DNA of 64,000 nucleotides from Epiperipatus broadwayi (GCA_028023455.1 JAQFVV010012490.1:4590576-4654575), one strand, 5' to 3'. Positions 22,199-36,815 are shown, counted from the stretch's first letter. Numbers and translations are program-made. The notes: a model not told the origin generated them from the letters alone.

Positions 22199-24527
22199 GT
22201 CTCAAAACTAAATATATATAATTACTATTTTGTTAAATTAATATGTTTAAATATAAAGTTAATTTGTTAAAAGTTAGGCTTTACAAAATTAAAAAGAATA
22301 CACATTGAAAATTACTCATTTATTTCAATTATATTATTTAACTAAAATGTAGGATTACTAAAATAATAATAAATTCTATATCTTGAGCATCCTATGCAGG
22401 CAGGATTTTTGGAACAAATGCCTTTTTATCTTTTTATTGTTTCTATCTGCTGCTTTTGTATTTTGGTCTGTCCTTGTGATTGAATGTTAAAATATAAAAT
22501 CTTGTTTTGAAAATCCGAGTGCTATATATACAAATTTATTATTTGATGCATTGTTGTTTTAATTGAGTGCTATGAATCAATATTTGTGTTTGCATTTATA
22601 ATATTCACACTTAAATCAGAACTTTTCTATATACATACAATACATGTTTATTTTTTTTTATATTAATAATATTATTTGAAAAGTATACTTTGAATTTTAT
22701 TTAATTTTAAAATACAATTTGAACTGCTTCACTCTATTCAATTATAGAATATTGTTCGAAAAATTGATAGATCAATTTGTTTTAAAATATTAAGATTAAA
22801 ATACTTTTAATAATGTTTTAATTTTAAAATTACATTTTTCATTTTGAGAACAACTCATAAATTAATCACTTTTTTAAAAATTAATATAAGGTAATTTTTT
22901 TGTTTTAATTAAACAATAATGTATGTATGGTAAGCTTTTTGTCCTAAATCAGATTGAATAACTAAGCTACTAAATACTATGATACTTTATCAAATAAGAT
23001 ATGTTACTGTTTGTCACCTTCTTAACATAATTTATTCTAACTTTTCATTTTAGAAACTACATGATAAACTTTATAAAAAAATAATTAAATGATTTATTGC
23101 TCAGGAGTTCACAAAATGTTTGAGCACCAAAAAGAATAGAGATGGATAGCAATCCATCAACGTTAAGTTCTGTAATCTGCCATTATATCACTTCACCAAA
23201 CTGTGCAGAATATTACTATTATAAGTTCTTACATAATAAAAGTAGATAAAGGGAAGGGATCATTTATATTACAGATGTACTTATTTCACTTCTGATATTT
23301 TAAAAAGATTTTTCACTAATAATTTATCATTTGTGTAAATATTTTACAAAAGATAATAAAGTATACTAAAAAAATAACATTATTTCAACTAAATAGTAAA
23401 ATAAAATTAAAAAATTAAACTAAACATAAGCTTTTACTTAAAGAACATTTCTACATATGTCTGCTATTATTTTTTGTACATAAAATGTAAATGTTTTATT
23501 CAGTCAGAAAATTTATTAACTTTTTCATTGAAAAATTTGGTCAAACAAAACTCTTAAAAAAAAATTTTTTTTTTAGGAGCACTTCAAAACAAATATTGAA
23601 ATCTAACTTTAGTGAACTTGTTAAGATATTTATTTATTTAATATTTCTATAATTATATATTCTAAAATTAAAATAAAGAGTTAAACTTTAAAGCATTTTC
23701 ATAAAAAAAAGATTTGGTTATTTATTCTTTTTTTTTAATCAGTATGTAATGAAATAAAACATTGAAATAAATAATAAAATAATTATTATGTTTATTAATA
23801 TTTGAATTGAATTATTAATAAATACCAGCTATAATTAAAGTCAAAAAAGATTTATTTATGTATTTTTGTTAAATAATGTATGGAAAAAAATAAAGTGAAT
23901 TAAACATGTCTGACAACAAAAAATAAAAAAGTAGTTTTTACTAAAAATAAAAAAAATTTAAATCAAATATGTGTAACTTTTTCGACTCTTATCTTTTGAT
24001 GAAAAATTTAATCAAAATTTAAAAGATTTGTAAAATGAAATAATAATTAAATTAGAGCAATAACAATAACAAATGCTGTTAGAACAGAACTTTCTATAGA
24101 AAATAATTAGTAATTTCTTATTTACTAATTGTAAAGATTAATATTCAGAAGCAAAAACTACATGATTTTATAAAGCACTTAGATAATATTCATCTTTTTT
24201 TCCTGTACTTTCAAGTGGCTTCAAAAGGATAATAAATAGATTTCTTTGGATTTTTTCTTACTGTAACATTACTGATATAGATATGTGCATGATTGTAACT
24301 ATATACACTAACTCGGTAGAATATCCTGTTGCATATAGTTGTTATAAAATAGTTTAATATTTCAAAAAATAAAAACAAAACAATCAAATTAATATAGTTA
24401 TAAAAACACGTTTTTGTATATGCACATTCTGTGACATGCACACTTTATTATTTATATATCATAATGAGAAGATATTTTCAAAATCTTTAAATAAGCATTT
24501 ATTTTATATAGCATATGTTTACAATTG

Positions 24528-24830
24528 TATACATTCAAATATCAGCTTTTTAAGCTAATTGTGCATACGCTTTGTGAGTGTTAATAATAAATGAATATTT
24601 TTTCAGCAATACAAGATATAGTAATTTAAAGTGACGGTTCCATCCTCACGCTTTACTTGCCAGTACTTCAGATTTGCTCACATATAAGCATTTGAGTCGT
24701 AGGAATAAGAGGATTCCTTTTATTCCTGCATAAATACTATATCTTGTATTGGTGAGAAAGTGTTCATTTATTATTAACACTCGCAAAGCGTATGCACAAT
24801 GAGCTTAAAAGGCTGATATTTGAATGTATA
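24528..24830. repeat. Foldback element, about 100-bp arms
   Basis: Arms 24528-24633 and 24735-24830 are inverted copies (TATACATTCAAATATCAGC ... complement at the right end) around a 100-bp loop (24634-24734). AAAATCTTTAAA occurs at both 24479-24490 and 24831-24842 and could be a remnant target duplication, though the left one is 37 bp away from the arm. No coding capacity. MITE-like. Confidence 0.75.
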
Positions 24831-25900
24831 AAATCTTTAAACAAAAAAAAAGTGTTTTAAATAACTGAAATTACTCCTAGATAGAAATTGTTATATAAAG
24901 ATCTTTATCCTTCCTTTTTAAATTTATATTATTTATACTAATTTTTTTATATAATTACAACATTTTAATCATAGCTGGATAAACCTTGAAAATTTTTACT
25001 GATTTCAATAAGGTCTTAGAATTTTTTTTAGGCAGACAACTCATAGTTAATCTAACTGGCCATCCAATAGTTGTCTGTAAATATGTATATAGCTATTACA
25101 ATGTTCCTTTTAGTAATTATATTTTGGATAAAGTTTTAATTAAATATTATTTGTTTTGGTATAATTATCTTTACTTATTATTGACATTTTTTTTTACCCT
25201 GCATGGTTAGATGCAGTGGTAGAGTAGCAGATCTGAAAGTCAAAGTTCACTGATTGCAGACCAGTTCTGACACTTTCAGGGTTCAAATTTATTACAAACT
25301 TTCAAGCAATAAACCATTTGATTCTTTATTATTATCATTTAAATTAACATTGCTGTGTTAATTTTTTCATTAAATAACAATTCTATATTTTTTATATATT
25401 TTAGTTTTTACATAAATAATAACAAATATTTATTAATGTTTTTTTTTTAATCTAAGTTGCTGGATTGTATTGCTTATTTGATGCCTTCATCATTTACATA
25501 AATAAATTATTTTTATTTTGAAATATATATAATTTGTTTCACATATGTGAATGATTTGATTTAAATACCTTTATTCAGTATACAAATGTAAAATTAACAT
25601 CCATAAATGTATATCAAAAATATTGGTATAAGTAGGTAGAAATTTAAAATTACATAAAAATTAAAATTTCAGTAAACACAAATAAAAAACACTGAAGCAA
25701 AAAAGGTGTATATAATAATAAATTATTAGATAAAAATAATTAATAAAATTGGGATAAAAAAAGAACCTATGGTTGATCTTTAATAAATGTGAGGAACATA
25801 ATTAGTAAAGAAGTTATTGATTGAATGATATATAAATATAAGATAAAGTATATGCTTACCACATAAATCATATACTTATATCTGAGCATTTTTATTTTAG

Positions 25901-26018
25901 GAGGAGTTTTGGCTGTTTGAAAGGATCTGTCGTTCAGCTTCCTGTTCTACGGCCTCTCTTCTATTTTGTCATAGCAGTGGTGTGGACCGAGGAGGATTAT
26001 TTATACCTGCCTGGAAAG
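25901..26018 (+). CDS. Slc51a: Organic solute transporter alpha-like protein, exon B
   Basis: 118-bp exon; its first base completes the Arg codon begun in exon A, and it ends in phase 0 at AAAG/GTATGT. It encodes RSFGCLKGSVVQLPVLRPL then FYFVIAVVWTEEDYLYLPGK. The basic C-x-K-x2-V-x-Q segment leading into a hydrophobic helix is the expected continuation after the Cys-rich loop of OST-alpha proteins. The frame is open across both junctions. Confidence 0.85.
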
Positions 26019-28112
26019 GTATGTATATTTAAGTAATCATCCAAAAATCAGGTTCATGATTCAAAAAAGTTTTTTGGAAAAATTATGAATTTAAGTACTT
26101 GATTATCATCAATGGTAGTTTGACAGTGAAAAAGATATTTTTAAAGGCAATATATATAGTATTTTATTATGAAGTGGTGTTTGTAGCTACATAATGTATT
26201 TGATGACTATTTTATTTTTTTTATTATATCTATCAATGTTTTAAAATTAAATTATATCATTTATCTATAAATATGTGTTTTCAATTACACTCTGTATTTT
26301 CTTGTTAAAGAGTTAAATATTTATATTAATTTATTATTTTAAACTGAAGATGGTAGTATTATTGGTTTTAGTTACTGAAATGGCAGTTTCAAGAAGACTT
26401 GTTAGTATAATTATACTGATTTATCAATAGAGTACTATTCTTTTTAATGAGTTGAATAATATGTTCACTGTAGTCTTTTGTCAAAAAGATGGTTTATGCC
26501 AGTCAATGCATCACATGGTTCCCAGCTTGTTTTTAACATCACTTAATGAAATGGGTTAGGGTTACTTTCTAGATTATACCTTATTCCCACCCTTCATTAA
26601 ATGAATGTATTAGGATTTATATAATGCCTTAGCTTTGTTTATATTATTGTAATTTATAGTTGTAAGATTTTCTGTGTATTAGTAAGTAAAAATATTCATA
26701 CCAAATTCATGTATGCATGTTTTAAACATAAGTGTACTGCTTCAACATCATAATTTTAATTAATTATGAAGACTTGATTAAATCTGTTAATTAAACTGGT
26801 ATTCACAGGTCTTCTTGGTAGCTTAATCTGATCAGGTATGATTTTTTATCAATAAACAGTTTTCAGACTATATAGTATCCTACTCCATTTCAAAATCAAT
26901 TTATTTTTACTTTAACATTTACTTATTGGTTTAATATTTTTAAATTATATATATTTTATCTTAATTTTATTAATATGTGTAATCATTTTGAGTTCATTAT
27001 GTGTTTGTATATTGTTATACATATAAATAGATAGCAAAAGCTAATAAGAAATATGTATTCTTCTCAGCTATATCTATTAAATTTTCAAAATTGGTTTTTG
27101 TTTAGTACATCTAATATTATTATTTTATCTTAATTTTCTAATTTAAAATATATATCTCAAATGGAGATCTTTTTTCAGGATGCTCAGCAAAAAAGCCCAA
27201 CAATTGAAAAATTGTGGCATAAGGAATGAATTTCTTATGAAGCCCCAAAGCTTAAAATAAAGCCAATTTTATTTAAACTTCCTAAGCATTATTTGAGTTT
27301 CATCAAAAGATTCATGATCACTTAGAGTTATTGTGCTTATTTGCTTCAGAAATGGAATCTGACTTATTTAATTGAAGTCACTCAATACAACTATATACCA
27401 TATAGTAAATAATAGTGTAACTCACATGAAAATCACCTAAGGGCATGTGCTTTCCACATTCTGATATCACAGAACAACAATTTTTTCTTTAACAGCTCGC
27501 TAAAATCAGCTAGACACCCAAGACTCTCACCTTATGCCACTTAAATTATTGATTGCAAAATAATGATAAATTGCCAAAAAATAAGACCTTACAATTTATT
27601 TACATATATACTAAAAGTCAACACATATCATTGGATAACTGGCTTGTCAACTTACAAGACAAGTGCATACAATTATTTATTTATGAATTCTATTATTCAT
27701 TTTATTTATTAATTTTATAAATTTTATGCACAGATAAGATTGTATAAATATTCTTATGTGATTCTGAAAAGATATCAACCTGCTACATAGATTCATCATC
27801 ACTAGTAATTATTATCACAGTTAACAACCACTAGAGATAAATATAGATCATTCTAGAAACTAGTTAATTATTTAACTGATTGCTATAATTAAACTTCAGA
27901 CATTAATACAGATAAGTAACTAAAATAATACAGAAAATGTAAAATACAGGAAATAACATCTGTATTATATTAATCTATGGAACACTAACGAATACATGTA
28001 TTGGGTAAACACAAATGGTAGGAATAAGCTTCTATTGTGTACTACTGATCAGAGTAAATGTACAACCATTAAATATCACATGATCACCATTTTTTATGCT
28101 TGCTCATAACTT

Positions 28113-28210
28113 TTATTAAAACAGGTAAAACTCTCCATACACTAGTGCCACTCTGTGCTGGCTTGCATTGAGTGGCACTACTGTATGGAGAGTTTTGCCT
28201 GATTTAGTAA
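28113..28210. ncRNA. 98-nt microRNA-like hairpin (or tiny foldback)
   Basis: Arms 28113-28153 and 28170-28210 pair over about 41 bp with few mismatches (core CTCCATACACTAGTGCCACT against AGTGGCACTACTGTATGGAG), with a 16-nt loop TGTGCTGGCTTGCATT. Size and loop fit a pre-miRNA, and it lies inside an intron of the transporter gene. I recognise no known miRNA seed. A very small MITE is the alternative. Confidence 0.5.
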
Positions 28211-29984
28211 ATGTACAACACATAAGTGACCAGCAGACATATATGTATCACATTAAGACATGTACAAAGACAATGCAGATAATATACTGTAGGAATTTCT
28301 ATCTACCACATACTATTGCACTAAATAAGTAATGAATGTAAGAGGCCAGTAAATGGCATTATTATTATCTAAGATAAGTAAAATAAACAAATGTGTCACA
28401 TCCTGAGACAAAGACAGCCTAAATTAAAGCAGCTAACTTCAGCGAATATTCTACATTATCCTTTCTTGAGCCTGGGGTGATGGTTTGTTTAAAACTGAGA
28501 ACTATTCATATACAATCAATGCCAACCTTAATCTAGTCTGTCTATGCAGTTAGATTGAACCCCCTTCAGGATTTGTTCAATTACAGATTTAAATGTTGTT
28601 TATACTTTGAATGAAGTGGAAATGACAGGTTTAATTGAAATTAATAAATATTAAGCTTGGCCAGAGATTACTATAATAAACTTTAATTGCTTTATATAAA
28701 ATTATCACTGAATAAATTGTGGTGTGATAAAGAGAGTAATACGACAATCTCTTGCCATACCTTCTTATAAACATATTTAACATAATGCTAGAGATTTATA
28801 ATACTTTTTTAAAGTTCATACCTATTCTTTTCAGCAGTAAAAGCTCTGTTTATTTTTTAGATATTAGTATGATGGCTGATTTCTCACTGAAGCTTTGGAC
28901 ATTTGAAGTTTATGCATATACAGCATAAATGTACTGAACACAACATTCAAGATGTTTCTCCATTAATTGATGACTTTCTTTTCTGGACTCGGTGATGGCC
29001 TATGGCTTGCATTCTGCTTATTGATCAGAGTGAAATAGATGGTGACTTTTCTATTCTTGCATGGCATTGGAGCCAAAATACACGAATAAACACAATAGTT
29101 GGATAAGCTAAGTTGGATTACTTAAAGCACAAACCAGAATAAAATCAGAATAAGAATCTTCATAATCAGAATTAGCTTATGATCCATCCCTATTTGTATC
29201 TTTTTGATCTGGATTACCAGCAAAAATAGGATCCATCAATAGTCATTTGAATCCTTTGATCTATTGATTGTAGATAATGTCTGTCCTCCATTTTGGTCCA
29301 AAATTCAACTTGCCCAATCATACCGTTTATAAATTTTTATCTTTGAAAGAGATTAATAAAATAACTAATTTATGTCAGATATTTATCTCCTTACATAATT
29401 AATCTGTTTACAAGCATTTTAATTACTTTTGCTAAGAATTTCATTTCCACTTCGTAATTGTTAATAAAAAAAACATTTTATTTTAACATACTTTTAAAAT
29501 TAATTTATCATATATTATCTGTGGTATAAATTATATATATTTAATCAAAATTATTTATAAAACATTTAATTTTCAAACTCCTTTGAATTTTTAAAATTAT
29601 GGACATGAAGCTTATATAAATATTGCTTCAATGAAAATGAAGGATTTAATAAAGTCATTAGTGAATCTGTGTTTGTTGGAATTGCAACAGATTCCTTCAT
29701 AATATTTGTGAATAGTTAGTTATTTAATGAAAAAAAAAGAATTTCCACTTCCAAATAAGCAAAAACACTATTATTTTCATAATTTTAAAAAACGTTATAT
29801 TTTATGTATATATCTTTATAGCACCCACTTATCACACAGCCTATTATTATATAATTAAAACATCTATTTGTGTTTGCAAACTCACATAACAATGTAATAT
29901 TATTAATTAGAGAAGTCACATTAGAATTCTTCCAAAGTATTGACACAAATAAATTATAAAAACAGTTCCCATGGATTTTTTGAT

Positions 29985-32850
29985 CATCATTTTCAACCAT
30001 TATCAATTTATTACAGGATGAAGGTCTGTCATTTCAAATTTAATTCATTTGCTCCAATTCCTAGTCATTCTTTTTCACAAACACCAGAAAACTTCATTAT
30101 TTCATGCATTTATCTCACATAATTTTGTGATACAATTTAAAACTTCAACTGGTCATCATATCTACTGGAAATATTTCCTTCCCAGCTTTATTTCAGTTAC
30201 TTAATTATTTCAATAATGTCATTAAAACCTATTTGTGCTCTCATCCACATATTTTATTTTCAATCTCTTCTTGTGTTTACTCCTATTATATATTCTCCAG
30301 ATTTCATTAGGTGATGTGAAATTTCTGCATTTTTTTCTATTAAGTATTCAAATTCCATAAGTAAGAAATCATAAAACATTTCTATTAAAAATTTTCTTTT
30401 CAAATATGTAGGCATATTTTTTTTAATATTGTTATTTCTATCAAAAACACCTGATCCAAGTTTAACTCTATGATTGACTTCTTCCTTTATGTTTCCATTA
30501 ATAATCTAACCAATATATTTGTAATGGCTAACTTCTTCTAAGTCAAGATTATCAATATTCACTTTCATTCTCTGAAAAAATCCATTGAAAATTATTCTTT
30601 TATATCATTTGTCTTTAGTTCTCCTTTTTTACATTCATCTAATAGCTTTTATCATATTTCTTAAAGCTCTGAAACATTAGTTAAAAAAACAATCACATCA
30701 GTTGCAAAATCTAGATGACTTAAAAAATATTTTTTCTCTCTTAGCTGTCAACTTTCATTCACAAAATATTTCTTATAAAATTGCTATAAAATTTTTTAAA
30801 GATGGAATTGTTTTGTAATATACCCTTCTAAGTATTAATCTTACTTTTACTATCTAATCTAATCACTCACTGCTGTTGTACCTTGATTTTAAATATGTTT
30901 CAGAATCTGACATTTTCCTGGGTCTATATCTTGATGATCCAGTGCATTAATTTCACCATAGAAATATTCAAAGAATCAAAAGCCTTTTCATAATCTACAA
31001 ATCCAAAGCATAATGGCAATTCATTTTCATTGATCCTTTTTATAATTTCTCTCAATATTTAATGTAATCCACTGTGCTAAAAACATTTTTAAATCCAATT
31101 TAGTTCGTTTGGTTGTTTGTAATCCAAAGTTCTTTTGTAGATGGTTGTAATTATTTTGGTAAAGATTTTATATAAAATTGATAGACGATTGATAAGTTTG
31201 TAATTTCTAATATGTTTATCACTTTTTTAAATATCAATATTATTATTACATTCTTCCAATTATCTACACATCTTTATTATTTAGGTATATAACTTTGCCA
31301 ACATTTTTTTATTCATTGCTTCTTTTAAAATATCAATAATAGTGTCACCATTTCAGGGATCTTTTTGCTTTTTTTATGCTGGACAATTCAAAAGATGTAA
31401 TAATTGTAGGGGATATTTTGATCTCTTATTTTTTATTACTATGTAATTTTTTATAGAATTCTTTCTCACATTTCATGATGACATCACATTTTAGTAATAG
31501 TTCCATGTTTAGTTTTCTTTTTATTGCAGAAATAACTTTCCTTCTAATATCAAGATGGTGTTTACAATTTGGAGACTTGTATTCTCTTATATTATTATTA
31601 ACTTTTTTTTGTACCCTTATCAAAATTCTAGATATTCAATTTTTTTAATGGATCACTTTAAAAAATTTTTGTATTTTTTCGTATATTGTTTTGTCTTCAT
31701 ATAAAATTTACCGGTAAATTATTGCTTTTTTTGTATCAGATATCTTTTTTGCAGTTTTTAATACCTTAGTATATGCACCTTGAGTGGTCCGTTCTTATGT
31801 TTATAAAGTCGAATCTTGCATTTAGATTTGTAGAGGTCTCTCTTGTAATAAATTAAGCACTCAAGATGCATTATTTAATTATTACGTGCTGACATTGTGC
31901 TTAATAAGAATTAATATTTACAGTTTTTAATAGAGTATCAATTACCTTGTTTTTGATTTCAGTCAGGTTGAACCATCATAAAATTCTGTAAATAATTTAA
32001 AATGATATTCAAGTTCTAATTAAGATTCATTGGAGGGTTTCTGAAAGTTAAAATGTCAATTGTTAATATTGTCTTTCTTAATAGTTTTGGTCTCTACTTT
32101 TGCATTAACACATATCTTATATCTCTTTAATCAATTATCACTTCCTGTGTTGAATCGATTACCATCTTGAAATACATATTTTCAATTCATGAAAATATAC
32201 CTTTTCTGTTATACGTTTATTTTAATATTTCCATATCCCTTTAACATTTTTCTCAAAGAAAGAATTCATAATATACAGTTTATTTTTTCTGGGAAGTCCT
32301 ATATAAGTTTGTACCCTCTGTCATTTCTAACACCATAACCAAATTTGCCCATAGCACTTTTATCTTTCAATTGTTTATCAATTCTAGCATTAAAGTCTCA
32401 CATGACAATTTGAAAATGTTATTTGTTTTTTTTTTTTTTTTTTGAAATTAATTCTGATCAAAAGTTTTTGTACATCCATATAAAAATCATCTATTTTTGC
32501 ATCACAATTAAAACTTGTTGGGTATAAACTTGAATTATCTATATTTGGTTTAATTATTCTTGCCACTCTATCTATTATGTCATCAATTTCCACAATGTTG
32601 TTTTTCCACTTTTTATTTCTAATGAATCCCACTCCATTTGCACTTCCAAACAATTATCTCTTCACCTTTTCTTGTGTCTTTATGAAGTCCAACAATATCC
32701 CATTTAATGTCAGACAGTTTTCTTTCAATTTATGCATTTCTCTTCACTTAAAAGTGGTCTCTAATAGTACATACCTAAATAAAAGATCCTGGGGTTGCAG
32801 TCATTGGATCTTTAGTCTCTCTATTTCAGGCAATCAATTACTACTATGGG
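29985..32850 (-). mobile_element. RTE-like retrotransposon, eroded near-full copy 4
   Basis: 3' end at 29985-30020 (CAACCATTATCAATTTATTA) and 5' endonuclease region up to about 32850 (complement matches RTE copy 2 around its first conserved block). In between are reverse-transcriptase remnants. Minus-strand open stretches at 31426-31623 and 32390-32653 (the latter with GVGFIRNKKWKNNIVEIDD) are recognisable pieces. The most diverged of the long copies. Confidence 0.75.
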
Positions 32851-34724
32851 TGACAATTTAAAAGTTTTATAGTCAAATAATTTTTAAATTCCACTCACAA
32901 TGAAAACTTTACACATTCCTGGAAAGTCATGGAAAAATTTCAAATTAATTTTGTTAAAACTAATTATTCTGATAATACCATTGCATCTTTTGACACATTA
33001 ATTATATTTCACTACTGCAAGATAGAATTTTTTTTTTACATTTACACAAAGAAACAAAATATTTAAAATACACGCAAGATTTTTGGTATATTTTAATATG
33101 TTGTGAAGCAAAGTCATAAATTATAAACAAATAAAATTGCAAATCTTATATGATAATAGCATAAGATAAAACATTTATTAAAAAATAAATTTCAACTTTC
33201 TGTGATAGCAATAAAAGATTTTCTATAAAACAAGACAAATTACTGCCTTGCTATTTGTTTTTGGGATATCAGGGCGGAACTTCTAATAATGGGGCTGAGG
33301 GGATTTAAACCTCAGATTCATAAATAATTATAGTTAGTAAAATAAATAAGATGAAAATTTCAGTCTTATTTATTAAGTAGTTAAATTTTTATATCAATTT
33401 TGTGTGTGTGTTCCTTTTCATGAATACTTCTTTTTTTTCTAGAAATTTTTTAGGGAAACATTTCTGTTAAATAAATATTACAAATTAATTAAAGAATTAA
33501 GGGCCGTTATTTATTCAAGGCATCTAGTTATCTTTTTTACCATACTTTAAGGTATGTGTTTGCTATGTGATGCATTTTTAATACAGAATCAGCCAATATC
33601 ATTTATAGAATTATTTGAACAATAATTACCATTGGAGATTGTTAATACCTTCTTTGTAAATTCCTGGTTTATTTAATCAACGTTTTTTGGTCTTTAGTTT
33701 TTTGGTAATCTTTTTTAGACATAAGTAAATAGTTAAGTAATTATTGGAATATATAAGATGGATTTTTAATAACATAGCATAAGCAGTAACATTTTTAAAG
33801 CAGTCTTTGTGTGTATATAGTATCTAGCCATGATTATGATGCTCTGCATTGAAAATGCATTAGGCTAAACTGAATTTGTATTTTCTGTTAGATTTACTGT
33901 ATACTTGGTCAAAACCTATAAATATAAGCATGCCTATATTTTGTTACATTGATGTTAACGAGGATTTTTCTGAATTACTATTTATTTTAATTAATTACGA
34001 TTGTCATGATTTTAAATGCAAAATTTGATTTCCCTAACTTTTAAATGTTAAGATTGAGCCAGATAACAAACGTTTCCAAAACTAAATTTATTTATTTTTA
34101 ATAAAAAATTATTAAATGGAGAAATCATACAATCAATGCAAAGTCATATATCTAAGATTGGATAGACAAGAAAATAGATTATTAATGTCTTTTAAATTCA
34201 AAAACAACAAACCTTTTTAATTTAAAAAGATTAATTATATATTGATTTAATTAATTGGTCATTACTTTTTTTAACAGTTTGTATAAATCCTCATTTTATT
34301 AAAAAGCATTTTAAATAAGTACACATAGTTTTTTTTCTTATTATAGTTTTCTTTTAAATAATTTTGTAACAATTAATTAATTTGGTAAACCATGCTATAG
34401 TTGTATGATTATTAATGATTTACCCCACTCAATCTATCTATATATAGAATAGTTTGTTTGAATTTTATTTATTTCACAGTTGTCTCTTCTTTTTCTAAAT
34501 ATATAAAGCCATATCTATATATGTGTGTATTTATACATTTTCCCAGTAATACTAATAATGCTCAATGATTTTAATTGCATCAATTAAAGGGAGAGGGAGA
34601 ATAACATTGCATTAAGTTATTTACTAAAACTATTACATATTTGTGAAAAACTTTAATAACCAACAGTTACCTGGCAATACCTAACAGCAGTTATTAGTCC
34701 ATAATAAAGCTAATTTTTTTGTTG

Positions 34725-35290
34725 TTTTTGTTGCGATGTGATGTAATGCACTGTGACTTCTCCTTAAATGGAGTCAGGAATCTCTCAGCAGCTATGCCCA
34801 GAGAAACCTGTTAGCCACTTTACCTTTCCTTTCCATTGTCCACCCTAAGTTTTCCCATAATCTGCTCCATCCTATTTCCACAACATAATCTTTGTCAACT
34901 CCATGACCTTCATATCTAAATCCCCCTTATCCTTTCCCAAACCTAGCATAAAAACCAATAACTCACTTTCTGTATAATCACTTTGTTCCTATTTAATCTT
35001 CCATAACTTCGTTGTTTGTACTCTTTCTACTTCCATGCATTTACATTGAAGTAACAGATGCCTAATATTTTCTATGCCTTCCTTACACAACTTGCAGACT
35101 AAATCACCCATATTTTTCTATTTAAGTGTTTATTCCCTTGTTGCTAAAGATCCTGTTCGAGCCTTAAACAATAAACTACTTTCCTTACTATTATTATAAA
35201 TTAACTCACACCCAATGTTCCGTTTACTTCTATATATATTTAAACTCCTTTGAAAAATACTTTTTTTAGTGCTATCTAGCCATGTTAACA
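34725..35290 (-). pseudogene. C-terminal zinc-finger end of a different non-LTR retrotransposon
   Basis: Reading leftwards in the minus strand: LFKARTGSLATRE (about 35165), then GDLVCKLCKEG followed by IENIRHLLLQCKCMEVER (about 35105-35030), the CCHC-type finger that follows the reverse transcriptase in several non-LTR clades of arthropods, then a Lys-rich end. A few stops interrupt it. The RT itself is missing or eroded to the right of 35290. Confidence 0.6.
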
Positions 35291-36262
35291 TTAACTTTAA
35301 ATGAATGTTATCACTTATTCAATTACTTTTTTATATGCAGTAATATAAAAAATATAAAATTTGATTCTTATAACCTATAAAAAGATTAAAAGTAACAGTT
35401 TTTATATATATAAACATTATTAGTATGTTCTGGATACAAATTTACAGGAGTTCATTTTAAAGTTTAATGATAATAATAAAAACTCAGATGATCATATTGG
35501 TGGTATTGTTGTGTTTAACCACTAATTGGGCGTTATTTTTTTCTATTAGCTATCTGCCAAATGTTTCCTTATCTAGCAATCAATTTTTAAAATTCTTTTG
35601 TAAGATCATCACAATTTTTTTTTCTATTTTTCCTACTTTTTAACTTCATAAATGCAATGTATTTTATGCTAATGCCTGTTAAAAACTAGAAGCTGTTCTA
35701 CTTACTATACTTTACCTTGATCTATACACTTAGGTTGAAAATAAGGTATAATAAGTTTATGTAAATGATTATATGTCTTAGATAGAAATTAACAATAGAA
35801 ACTAAATTTTATATATAATATTTATATGAGATGAATTAAAGATCAAACTAAAAGAATGAAGGTTATTCTACATTTGGAATTATCTTTCTGAATCATCAGA
35901 AACTTGCTGAGATGGTAATATTCTCTGTAATAAAACTCACACTAAGTAGTTTGATGAACTACTGCTTTTTATATAAGTCTTAAAAGAAAACTGAGAAAAT
36001 TATACCAGTCTTCTTGGCCAAAGATATCTACAGCTAACATTTAAATGAGATCATTAAAATATATAATATCTGTTCTAGTCTTAGACTATAAGGAAATTGA
36101 CTTAGGTTCTAACTTCAAACCAGGTTGATTTAAGACAAGTTGGGTGGATGAAAATTAGCTTGGGAAGTGTAAAAAATATCCAATACATTCCTTTGATAAG
36201 TACTATATCTAATTAGCCATAAATTGTAAATGGCATTACTATCTAATGTTCATTATAATTTC

Positions 36263-36815
36263 TGTATACAGCCATCATGAGTACTATAGTCGGGGTAAAG
36301 GTAGGTTGACGAAACAGAAATAAATGTATTTCAGAAACAATGTTTTATAACTAAATATGACTTTATTGAGACAAGTTAGCAATAGTAAGATTTTATCAAC
36401 ACACTTAATATATTTACAAATTATACATATCAATATTATTACTTACAAAATACATGACCTCATGAGGTGTACATAAATTATAATAAAGCCGATGTACCCT
36501 GTATAGTCCTTAGATCCATTTTGGTACTTTCAGTGGTGGAGTTTACTGGGTTCCTCCATAGTCCTCTTTACACTCAGGCCATTATATATCTTCTGTCAGC
36601 AATGATCAGCTCCAATGATGCAAGTGTGTAATAAGACACCTATTCACTTTATCTGTGAGTTCTTATAGCTTCCGGATGATTGTGGAATGTTTTAGAATAT
36701 AATTATTATTGTTCCACCCTTTTTTAAGTAATCAGTTTCTAATCCGGAACTGCTTATTAACATTTCAATCTTAACATTTGTAACTTTGTAATACTTTTAT
36801 TTCTTTAAATTATAT
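36263..36815 (-). repeat. Gypsy-2 3' LTR
   Basis: Starts TGTATACAGCC (plus strand) and matches 45803-46358 over its whole length, for example CAATGATCAGCTCCAA and GTAATAAGACAC. The outer/inner end is blurred in AT-rich sequence near 36815-36833. Confidence 0.75.

Larger units (their letters stand above)
17216..25900 (+). other. OST-alpha-like intron A (8.7 kb)
   Basis: GTAATT donor and TTTATTTTAG acceptor. It contains a minus-strand RTE fragment (18865-20300), a related pair of blocks (21190-21545), a solo LTR (21633-22198) and a foldback (24528-24830). The remainder (17.2-18.8, 20.3-21.2, 22.2-24.5 and 24.9-25.9 kb) is AT-rich with nothing I can identify. A poly-G run lies at 17375-17386. 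Confidence 0.8.

Noticed and set aside
25200-25320. tRNA or tRNA-derived SINE head (GGTAGAGTAGCAG and GGGTTCAAATTT look like A and B boxes)
   Set aside because: The arms do not pair into a cloverleaf, no anticodon stem is visible, and no second copy was noticed.
33800-33890. Solo terminal repeat of PLE-3 (shares TGATTATGATGCTC and GCATTGAAAATGC with 60.08 kb)
   Set aside because: Similarity is limited to about 40 bp of low-complexity sequence; not enough to call an element.
35885-35915. CTGATGA and GAAA on the minus strand as a hammerhead
   Set aside because: Only four bases separate the boxes, so stem II cannot form.
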